Of a DNA stretch of 5,659 bases, positions 1 to 5,399 are shown one piece after another. The translations under genes were made by a program, and so were the position numbers. The stretch spans positions 2,157 through 7,815 of the forward strand of contig MHWZ01000012.1 of assembly GCA_001825475.1 (NCBI GenBank), in the 5' to 3' direction. The notes under the pieces are model-generated. The model was given only the letters and a program-made list of their open reading frames with translations, made no database searches and had not been told where the DNA came from. Source of the DNA: Candidatus Zambryskibacteria bacterium RIFOXYD2_FULL_43_10. Its GTDB lineage: Bacteria > Patescibacteriota > Minisyncoccia > Phycocordibacterales > Zambryskibacteraceae. Within the stretch, counting starts at the first letter, position 1. Every line of letters begins with the position of its first letter.

Positions 1-210
1 ATGGAAAAATACAAAGAAGGTTATATTTTCTATAGTCTGGGCAATTTCGTTTTTGACCAATATTTTTCAGATGAAACCATGCGCGGATGGTTATTGAAAG
101 TCTCGGTTGAAAGTAATGGTGAAGTCTCCGACCTTGAACTTTGCGATGTATTTATAAATTCCCTTTTCCAACCGGTGATTCTTCCTTGTCAATCTGTATT
201 GAATTTTTGA
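1..210 (+). CDS. CapA-family protein (poly-gamma-glutamate capsule synthesis-like metallophosphatase), C-terminal fragment
   Basis: This is the last 69 codons of a gene that begins before the window; the ATG at base 1 is probably an internal Met. The peptide GYIFYSLGNFVFDQ (residues 7-20) is the characteristic C-terminal motif of the PGA_cap/CapA fold, a calcineurin-like phosphoesterase-type domain usually near the cell envelope. The following residues (MRGWLLKVSVESNGEV) match the usual beta-strand after that motif. The catalytic metal-binding part is upstream and not visible, so enzymatic activity cannot be judged. The last ten or eleven residues (VILPCQSVLNF) and the TGA stop lie inside a 38-bp repeat that recurs at 957-993, so the natural C-terminus may have been replaced by mobile-repeat sequence. 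The gene converges on the minus-strand transposase. Family assignment is fairly secure; the biological role (capsule, polyglutamate or other surface polymer) is inference. Confidence 0.8.
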   Translation: MEKYKEGYIFYSLGNFVFDQYFSDETMRGWLLKVSVESNGEVSDLELCDVFINSLFQPVILPCQSVLNF

Positions 211-213
211 AAC
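176..213 (+). repeat. Direct repeat A, left copy
   Basis: A 38-bp stretch that aligns with 957-993 in the same orientation with four mismatches and one single-base gap (33 of 38 columns identical). Conserved cores are CCTTGTCA, TCTGTATT and AATTTTT. It covers the 3' end and TGA stop of the CapA-like gene. With its partner it brackets the RAYT gene, so it is probably part of the element or of a dispersed intergenic repeat family. Confidence 0.75.
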
Positions 214-214
214 T

Positions 215-230
215 GCAAGGCCTTGCCTTG
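215..230 (+). repeat. REP-like hairpin repeat B, left copy
   Basis: The 16-bp sequence GCAAGGCCTTGCCTTG is identical to 931-946. It can fold as a stem CAAGG/CCTTG (216-220 with 226-230) around a CCTTG loop; the inner GCAAGGCCTTGC is itself a perfect palindrome. It lies 5 bp beyond the RAYT stop codon. Short imperfect palindromes beside a RAYT gene are the known arrangement of REP sequences recognised by these enzymes; recognition here is inferred. Confidence 0.7.
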
Positions 231-233
231 TAG

Positions 234-249
234 AGCTACTCTCGTAGCT
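234..249. repeat. Short hairpin overlapping the RAYT stop codon
   Basis: Perfect inverted repeat AGCTAC-TCTC-GTAGCT (stems 234-239 and 244-249). It contains the minus-strand TAG stop of the transposase (236-238). On the plus strand it is followed by a moderately T-rich run, so it could act as a weak terminator for the CapA-like gene. It could equally be an end-hairpin of the element. The stem is only 6 bp, so a terminator role is uncertain. Confidence 0.5.
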
Positions 250-901
250 TAGTTTCGTTGTTGTAATTGATCCAATCCAATATTTCATTCTCAAAATGCC
301 TTTTGGAGGGGAAGTAGTTGGGAAATTCCCTGCGGTTCAAAATTGCCTTTTCCGGACGATTTTCCCCCAGATAGTCAAGAAAGCTTGAATAAGCGTATTT
401 GTTTAAGAAATTAAGAACACGCTTTTTATCACCAAGTCCGTCTTCTTTCCAGTCTGGATAGATCAGCTTCACAGGATTTAGATGAATATATGAGAAGACA
501 TACTTAAGATACCTGTCGTTCCCAAGATGTTCAGCTTTGAACTTTCCTTCAAAGAGGCTTCCTGTACGCTCATATCTGATGTTGTAGTACATCGTATATG
601 CCGTCAGGAGTTTCTGCATAAACTTGCTTGCGCCGCTTTCACCGTTCTGTTTGATAATGATATGGAAATGGTTGGGCATCTGGCAATATGCTCCTATGGA
701 TACCAATCTGTTTCCGCGCTCCACCTCATAAACATTTTTTATTGTCTCAAGACGAAAGTTTTTATCGGAGTTTGCAAGGTATAGTAGCTTTTTAAAACGC
801 TCATAATCATTACGGTCATGAAAGATCTCACGCTTACTATTTCCGCGACTATAGATGTGATAGTACTCGTCTTGGACGAGAGGAACTTTTCTAATACTCA
901 T
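236..901 (-). CDS. REP-associated tyrosine transposase (RAYT; Y1/HUH, IS200-like)
   Basis: A 221-aa single-domain HUH endonuclease that cuts and rejoins single-stranded DNA at hairpin (REP-like) sequences. The HUH motif is HFH at residues 78-80 within QMPNHFHII. The catalytic tyrosine is most likely Y138 in YIHLNPV, by analogy with the YIYINP of E. coli RAYT (Y115). The N-terminal YYHIYSRGNSKREIF (13-27) is typical of the family. The C-terminal ~60 residues are more variable. The start at 901 is chosen because the family motif begins about 10 residues in and a consensus -10 (TATAAT) lies just upstream. No Shine-Dalgarno is visible; the mRNA may be leaderless. The frame is intact with both catalytic motifs, so it is probably active or recently so. 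It sits alone between A and B repeats, with no TnpB or cargo. RAYTs are often domesticated to maintain REP elements rather than being true IS elements. Confidence 0.93.
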   Translation of the reverse strand: MSIRKVPLVQDEYYHIYSRGNSKREIFHDRNDYERFKKLLYLANSDKNFRLETIKNVYEVERGNRLVSIGAYCQMPNHFHIIIKQNGESGASKFMQKLLTAYTMYYNIRYERTGSLFEGKFKAEHLGNDRYLKYVFSYIHLNPVKLIYPDWKEDGLGDKKRVLNFLNKYAYSSFLDYLGENRPEKAILNRREFPNYFPSKRHFENEILDWINYNNETKLRE

Positions 902-907
902 TTTTAA

Positions 908-934
908 ATTATACTACAAAAATCTACTCAGCAA
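908..934 (-). promoter_or_regulatory. Candidate promoter of the RAYT gene (leaderless)
   Basis: On the minus strand a perfect TATAAT (913-908) ends 6 nt before the ATG, which would put the transcription start on or beside the A of the start codon. The -35 is weak: TTGCTG at 934-929 with a 15-bp spacer, or CCTTGC with 17 bp. Either choice overlaps repeat B (931-947), so a transposase bound to its own hairpin could repress its gene. The -10 is visible; regulation is inference. Confidence 0.45.
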
Positions 935-947
935 GGCCTTGCCTTGC
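931..947 (+). repeat. REP-like hairpin repeat B, right copy
   Basis: GCAAGGCCTTGCCTTGC; the first 16 bases are identical to 215-230. It folds as a 6-bp stem GCAAGG (931-936) / CCTTGC (942-947) with a 5-nt loop. It lies about 30 bp upstream of the RAYT start codon, so the two B copies flank the gene as direct repeats. It is a likely recognition site of the encoded HUH enzyme. Confidence 0.7.
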
Positions 948-956
948 AGGAGAACT

Positions 957-993
957 TGATTTTGCCTTGTCATTCTGTATTTAATTTTTAAAC
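957..993 (+). repeat. Direct repeat A, right copy
   Basis: A 37-bp partner of 176-213 in the same orientation. It ends at the first base of the rnpB terminator stem, and its AT-rich end (981-992) provides the U-rich tail of that terminator on the minus strand. Relative to the B repeats the order is A-B on the left and B-A on the right. Confidence 0.75.
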
Positions 994-1024
994 AGCCCCG
1001 TCCCGCGTAAGCGGGACGGGGCTG
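981..1024 (-). terminator. Rho-independent terminator of rnpB
   Basis: A perfect 14-bp GC-rich stem (993-1006 paired with 1011-1024) closes a 4-nt loop, TTAC on the minus strand. It is followed on the minus strand by TTTAAAAATTAA, a modest U-rich tail. The stem abuts the predicted 3' end of RNase P RNA with no spacer. On the plus strand no T-run follows the stem, so it acts for minus-strand transcription only. Confidence 0.8.
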
Positions 1025-1325
1025 GGTGTCTATAAGCCGAATTCTGTTATCGATAGTTATTTATCTGTGATTCTAATCACTTAGAACCTATAGCGGCACT
1101 CCCCTCCCCAGTTTGAAAAAATTGGGGAGGGGCACGGCCTTGCATTCGGGTAAGAATTTTGCCGTTTCAGCCGGACTTAACCGGATCGTTTCTGTTCGCA
1201 TCTCTAGGATTGCTCCCGACAGGCATTACCTGCTACTCTTTTGTGAAATTGCACATGTGCGATATCTCACAATGAATGTTCGGACTTTCCTCTCCGACGT
1301 TACGTCGGAGCAACTACCCGACACC
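1025..1325 (-). ncRNA. rnpB: RNase P RNA (catalytic RNA subunit, tRNA 5' maturation)
   Basis: The minus strand carries the universal RNase P core. P1 is GGTGTC (1325-1320) with GACACC (1030-1025). P2 is GGTAGTT with AACTATC. P3 is the hairpin at 1292-1310. Conserved region I, GAGGAAAGTCCG, is near the 5' end, and the matching CAGAATTCGGCTTAT is near the 3' end. These two form P4 (AAG, bulged T, CCGAA with TTCGGCTT), in which GGG/CCC of E. coli has covaried to GAA/TTC. Other matches are CAGGTAATGCCTG (P8-like), GCGAACAGAAA, ATGCAAGGCC before P15, a TTCTAA-GTGA-TTAGAA hairpin (P18 with a GNRA loop), and AGATAAATAACTATC. The length of about 301 nt is short beside 377 nt in E. coli and 401 nt in B. 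subtilis. P12 looks very small (CCGG-TTAAGT-CCGG) and P13/P14 appear missing. Ends are set by P1, the promoter and the terminator. The folding was done by eye. Confidence 0.95.
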
Positions 1326-1346
1326 TTCCTCATTATATGCTAGAAT
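1318..1346 (+). promoter_or_regulatory. Candidate promoter of the Wzy-like gene, overlapping the rnpB promoter
   Basis: On the plus strand, an extended -10 TGCTAGAAT (1338-1346) with a weak -35 CCGACA (1318-1323) at 17-bp spacing. The predicted start is about 1353, giving a ~32-nt leader to the ATG at 1385. The -35 lies over the first bases of rnpB, and the two -10 elements sit only 4 bp apart on opposite strands, so the two promoters could not easily be occupied together. Confidence 0.5.
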
Positions 1347-1360
1347 ACAAACATTAACAA
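1332..1360 (-). promoter_or_regulatory. Sigma70-type promoter of rnpB
   Basis: On the minus strand, -35 TTGTTA (1360-1355), a 17-bp spacer and a perfect -10 TATAAT (1337-1332). The usual distance to +1 puts the transcript start at 1325, exactly the first base of the P1 helix. The agreement of promoter, spacing and RNA fold makes this a strong call. Confidence 0.85.
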
Positions 1361-1384
1361 GTTTCCAATTTAAAAGTTTTTATT

Positions 1385-3697
1385 ATGTCACAAACTCACA
1401 AAGTTAGTTTTCTTGTCGTTCTTGCTCTTCTATTTCTGTTACCGATATTCTTTATCCCCGGAGGAGCGCTTAATTTGGAGGTTGCCAAGTCGGCTCTCTT
1501 TTCCTTCGGTATTATTGTCGCGGTTCTAGTTCTTCTCTTTGAAATCTGGCAAGAAGGAAAGTTGGATATCCCGTGGCATCCGTTTATTTTTACGGTTGCT
1601 CTTTTGCCTTTAATTTATGTTCTCTCCGCTCTATTGAGTACTCCCTCATCGCTTTCATTGTTAGGTTACAATTTTGAAGCTGGCACTTTCGGCTTCATGC
1701 TTCTCGGTTCCGTTGTCTTGATACTTGCGTCAATAATCTTTTCAGATACCTTGCGTGTTCTACAGGCCTTGGGAGTTTTCTTTATTTCAATTTTGATTAT
1801 AACCCTCTTTGTCATCATCAAAATATTTTTTGGCGGCGATGTAATGGTTTGGGGTAATTTCCTCACTAAAACAAGCAATCCCATCGGTAATTGGACCGAT
1901 TTGGCGGTTTCTTTCGGCCTTCTGTCCACTATCACGACTTTGGCGATCGGTATGATTCCGATGAAGTTCTCCTTCAGAGTTCTAGCTTATGTCGCTTTTG
2001 TGCTCGGAGTAGTTATGCTTGTCATCATTAATTTTTTCACCGCGTTTGTTTTGACTTTCATTGTTTCCGTTTTTCTTTTTATTTATTTTTCCAGAGTAGA
2101 AAAAGATTTCTTCAACACCGCCACCCCGACATATTCTGCGTTGACAAATTTTATGTTAAGACCGACTTTCCTACCGGCCGTGCTCGGTCTTATTTCCCTG
2201 ATATTTCTTATCAATCCGACCATCTCCGCGACTCAAGGCACGTTAGGTGATGTAATATCGAAGGCCGTCAAAATTCAAAATATTGATGTGCGACCCTCAC
2301 TGTCGGCCACCTTAAATATTTCCAAAGCGGTGCTTTCTCAAGACGGGCTTCTTGGTTCCGGTCCCAACACTTTTGATCGAGATTGGCTTATTTATAAGTC
2401 GGTTGATGTAAACACTACACCTTTTTGGGCCGTTGCCTTTCCTTTTGGTATTGGATTTATACCAACGCAGATAGCCACCACTGGTCTCGTTGGTTCTGCT
2501 TTGTGGATAGCCTTTTTTGTGCTTTTTACTCTTGTGATATTTAGGGTCTTAAACCATTTACCAGAATCCCGAGATGAACGTTTTGCGCTAATTTCCACTC
2601 TTCTGTTGGCTATTTTACTGTGGCTTTCGAGTTTTCTTTATACTCCTTCAGGGACAATGTTAATGCTTGCTTTTATTTTTTCCGGAATTTTTATGGCCGT
2701 TGTCAGACAGAATAGGGCAGTTTCTTCTCGCGGTCTTAATCTTAATCAAAATACACAGGTTCGCCTTATTTCAACTGCGCTTATGGCGGTGATCGCGCTT
2801 GGCGCTCTTGGATTGGGTTGGGTGGGCTTCAATAGAACGGCCTCAGTTTTATATTTCCAGAAAGCTGTTGATCTTTCCAATGTCGCAGGGACCTCTCTCG
2901 TGGAAATAGAAAGGCAACTTGAGAAGGCAATAAAATTTTCTGCCACAGATAAATATTATATTGCGCTTTCGCGTATCAACTTTGCCAAGGCTCAAGTGGC
3001 CGCATCTGCTATCACAGGTACTCCAGAAGAGAATAAGACTAACTTCGAAGACGCTTTAAGAAAAAGTATTGGCGCAGCCCGATCTGCTGTTAATATAAAT
3101 CCAGCTGGTTATGATAACTGGGTCGCTCTCGGCATGATTTATGGCGCGCTGATATCCCCGCCGCTCTCGGTTGAGGGGGCCTACGAAAATGCTCAATTTG
3201 CTTACTCCGAGGCGCGCTTAAGAAATCCCGCTAATCCCGCATTGTTACTGTTACTCGCGAGACTTGAACTTAGCCGCGACGACAAAGAAACCGCCCGTTC
3301 GTTTATCAGGAGATCCCTAGCTCTTAAGGAGGACTATGCCGATGCTTATGTTTTTCTTGCTCAGTTGGAAATTCAAGATGGAAATACGACTGGCGCCATT
3401 GCTTCTGCCGAAAAATTAGCTGTCTTGATGCCCGACAACCCCGGTATCTATTTTGAATTGGGTTTGTTGAAATATTCCAATAAAGATTACAATGGCGCTC
3501 TGGAGGCCTTTAAATTGGCATTGGTGTCAGCGCCCAATTATGCCAATGCCAAATATTATCTCGGTTTGGCTCTGATTCAGCTTGGACGATGGGATGAAGC
3601 CCAAGCGGAGTTTGAAGCTCTCTTAATTACTAATCCGGACAGTGAAGAAGTTCGCGCCGTGCTCGAGTCCTTACGTCAAAAATCAAGTTCGCTTTAG
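1385..3697 (+). CDS. O-antigen ligase/polymerase-like (Wzy_C family) membrane protein with C-terminal TPR domain
   Basis: A 770-aa protein in two parts. Residues 1 to about 480 are a polytopic membrane domain with roughly 12 hydrophobic segments, for example 8-26, 36-54, 66-84, 102-119, 128-149, 172-192, 197-235, 261-279, 366-387, 400-418, 423-440 and 461-481. A long polar loop before the 366-387 segment contains GLLGSGPNTF (321-330) and ends ATTGLVG (364-370), the pattern of the Wzy_C/O-antigen ligase domain that joins or polymerises lipid-linked glycans outside the membrane. Residues from about 575 to 752 form roughly five TPR units (e.g. YFELGLLKYSNKDYNGALEAF and YYLGLALIQLGRWDEAQAEF), probably an extracytoplasmic protein-binding solenoid. 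The His usually found after the GxGxxxF motif in O-antigen ligases is not evident. The ATG fits the first hydrophobic helix; no Shine-Dalgarno is visible. It is the first gene of a tight run with the MurJ-family gene 6 nt downstream. The substrate (O-antigen-like polysaccharide, glycoprotein glycan or other) cannot be told. Confidence 0.8.
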   Translation: MSQTHKVSFLVVLALLFLLPIFFIPGGALNLEVAKSALFSFGIIVAVLVLLFEIWQEGKLDIPWHPFIFTVALLPLIYVLSALLSTPSSLSLLGYNFEAGTFGFMLLGSVVLILASIIFSDTLRVLQALGVFFISILIITLFVIIKIFFGGDVMVWGNFLTKTSNPIGNWTDLAVSFGLLSTITTLAIGMIPMKFSFRVLAYVAFVLGVVMLVIINFFTAFVLTFIVSVFLFIYFSRVEKDFFNTATPTYSALTNFMLRPTFLPAVLGLISLIFLINPTISATQGTLGDVISKAVKIQNIDVRPSLSATLNISKAVLSQDGLLGSGPNTFDRDWLIYKSVDVNTTPFWAVAFPFGIGFIPTQIATTGLVGSALWIAFFVLFTLVIFRVLNHLPESRDERFALISTLLLAILLWLSSFLYTPSGTMLMLAFIFSGIFMAVVRQNRAVSSRGLNLNQNTQVRLISTALMAVIALGALGLGWVGFNRTASVLYFQKAVDLSNVAGTSLVEIERQLEKAIKFSATDKYYIALSRINFAKAQVAASAITGTPEENKTNFEDALRKSIGAARSAVNINPAGYDNWVALGMIYGALISPPLSVEGAYENAQFAYSEARLRNPANPALLLLLARLELSRDDKETARSFIRRSLALKEDYADAYVFLAQLEIQDGNTTGAIASAEKLAVLMPDNPGIYFELGLLKYSNKDYNGALEAFKLALVSAPNYANAKYYLGLALIQLGRWDEAQAEFEALLITNPDSEEVRAVLESLRQKSSSL

Positions 3698-3703
3698 TCA
3701 CCA

Positions 3704-5380
3704 ATGGTTCGGAAGATTCTCGGATTTCTTTATAGAGAAACAAACACGATTAATCAGGCGGCTCTCTTATTGGGTCTATTTGCTTTTTTGTCTCAAGTTC
3801 TCGCCTTTTTGCGAGACAGACTCTTGGCACATATCTTCGGTGCGGGATCGGAACTTGATATTTATTATGCCGCCTTTCGAATCCCGGATCTGATCTTTGT
3901 GGCGGTGGCTTCGGTCGTTTCGCTCTCGGTTCTCATCCCTTTCATCATTGAGGAAGAGAGTCGCGGGCCGGAGGCGTTGCGGAGTTTTATTAACGACATT
4001 TTCTCTTTCTTCTCGGTCCTTATTATCATCATCTCGGGTCTGGCTTTTTTTCTCATGCCCGTTGTCTCGAAAATATTATTTAAGGGTTTTTCTGACGCGA
4101 CTCTTACTGAAGTCATCTTTATCTCTCGCATTTTGCTTCTTTCGCCGATCCTCCTAGGTTTTTCAAATTTGCTTGGTTCTTTAGTGCAGGCCTATAATCG
4201 GTTTACCATCTATGCTCTCGCTCCGCTTTTCTATAATGCCGGTATTATTATCGGCATTATATTTATTGCCACTCGTTTGGGGATTGTGGGTGTTGCCGTC
4301 GGAGTTATCATGGGTGCGGGCTTACACGCCTTAGTACAAGTGCCGTTTATAGTTAGGCAAGGTCTTTTACCTAGGTTTTCTTTCAAATTTAATCCCGCCC
4401 TTATTGCTCGGGTGGTGAAAATTTCTCTGCCTCGCACCTTTACTCTTTCAATGAGCGCCATCTCCATGATTTTTTTAGTTTCTCTGGCCTCTCTAATGTC
4501 TGCGGGTTCAATTTCCGTTCTCTCGCTTTCTTTCAATCTTCAGTCTGTGCCGCTTTCCATCATCGGCGTCTCATATTCTCTGGCGGTGTTTCCGACTCTC
4601 TCCAGACGTTTCAGGGAAAATAATTTCAATGCTTTCAAAGAGCAGATGATGGTGACTGCCCGTTTTATCATCTTTTGGTCCTTGCCTCTTTCAGCGCTTT
4701 TTATTGTTTTGCGCGCGCAAATCGTGAGAGTTGTTCTTGGTTCGGGTCTTTTTAGTTGGGATGACACTCGCTTAACTGCAGCTAGTCTGGCTCTCTTTGC
4801 TCTCTCATCAATATTCCAATCCCTTCTGCTCTTGTTTATAAGAGGCTTTTATTCAGCCGGTTTTACTAAGACACCGTTCTTTATCAATCTTATTTCGACG
4901 CTTATTTTGCTCTCAGGCGCCTGGGGTCTGGTCCAAATATTCTATCTGTCAGAAGACTTTCGCTATTTTATCAGCGCGCTTCTGAAGGTGGAGGATCTGC
5001 CGGATACCGCTGTTTTAATGTTGCCGTTGGGTTTCTCAATCGCCGTAATCATTAATGGTTGTATCCACTGGTTGGCGTTTGAGAGATTATTCAACGGCTT
5101 CTCACGCGGGATTGTTCAGACTGTCTTCGAATGCTTGTGGGCATCCGTTGTTGTCGGCGCGGTTGCTTACGTCGGACTCAATATCTTCGCAATCTTTATC
5201 AACACAACCTCTCTTCTCGGTATTTTTTTGCAAGGTTTTCTATCGGGTTTCGTGGCTATTGGCGCGGGTATTGTAATTCTTTTTATTTTGAAAAGCAAGG
5301 AACTCTTTGAGATTTGGAATGTGGTTCATGGTAAATTCTGGAAAACAAAAGTAATTGCCGCCGATCCTGAAATCGTGTAA
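3704..5380 (+). CDS. murJ: MurJ/MviN-family lipid-linked glycan flippase
   Basis: A 558-aa protein of the MOP superfamily that moves lipid II, or a related undecaprenyl-linked precursor, across the inner membrane. About 14 hydrophobic helices are visible across the length. The N-terminal block [30 protein letters not shown] (35-64) is diagnostic, as are [19 protein letters not shown] (285-303) and [16 protein letters not shown] (380-395). By hand alignment with E. coli MurJ, R24 and D39 correspond to R37 and D52 here. R18, R52 and R270 correspond to Q31, F65 and N278. The protein is somewhat longer than the usual ~510 aa. The start at 3704 is 6 nt after the preceding stop, with no Shine-Dalgarno, consistent with translational coupling. 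The family is secure. Whether lipid II or the glycan handled by the upstream Wzy-like protein is the cargo is open, so the symbol is by family. Confidence 0.88.
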   Translation: MVRKILGFLYRETNTINQAALLLGLFAFLSQVLAFLRDRLLAHIFGAGSELDIYYAAFRIPDLIFVAVASVVSLSVLIPFIIEEESRGPEALRSFINDIFSFFSVLIIIISGLAFFLMPVVSKILFKGFSDATLTEVIFISRILLLSPILLGFSNLLGSLVQAYNRFTIYALAPLFYNAGIIIGIIFIATRLGIVGVAVGVIMGAGLHALVQVPFIVRQGLLPRFSFKFNPALIARVVKISLPRTFTLSMSAISMIFLVSLASLMSAGSISVLSLSFNLQSVPLSIIGVSYSLAVFPTLSRRFRENNFNAFKEQMMVTARFIIFWSLPLSALFIVLRAQIVRVVLGSGLFSWDDTRLTAASLALFALSSIFQSLLLLFIRGFYSAGFTKTPFFINLISTLILLSGAWGLVQIFYLSEDFRYFISALLKVEDLPDTAVLMLPLGFSIAVIINGCIHWLAFERLFNGFSRGIVQTVFECLWASVVVGAVAYVGLNIFAIFINTTSLLGIFLQGFLSGFVAIGAGIVILFILKSKELFEIWNVVHGKFWKTKVIAADPEIV

Positions 5381-5395
5381 GGTTGTTCTTATAAT
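5367..5395 (+). promoter_or_regulatory. Possible lepA promoter, leaderless type
   Basis: A perfect TATAAT (5390-5395) lies 4 nt before the lepA ATG, with CTGAAA (5367-5372) as a weak -35 at 17-bp spacing inside the end of the murJ-like gene. Transcription would start at or next to the start codon. In an AT-rich 19-bp gap a chance match is quite possible; lepA may simply be read through from murJ. Confidence 0.3.
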
Positions 5396-5399
5396 TAAT

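Noticed and set aside
527..784. Plus-strand open frame inside the RAYT gene
   Set aside because: Antisense shadow of a well-supported transposase with HUH and Tyr motifs; no independent start signal.
176..993. Classical IS element with terminal inverted repeats and target-site duplication
   Set aside because: Flanking repeats are direct, not inverted, no short target duplication is seen, and the transposase is of the HUH/Y1 type, which does not make one.
1101..1132. GC-rich hairpin with a T6 run in its loop as a separate terminator
   Set aside because: It lies within rnpB between conserved core elements at the P15/P16 position, and no T-run follows the stem on either strand.
1113..1343. Plus-strand open frame of 76 codons
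   Set aside because: It lies entirely antisense to rnpB, whose structure explains the sequence; the peptide resembles no known family.
3642..3893. Plus-strand frame spanning the Wzy-like/murJ-like junction
   Set aside because: Overlaps two strongly supported genes in another frame; the peptide is an out-of-frame reading of the MurJ N-terminus.
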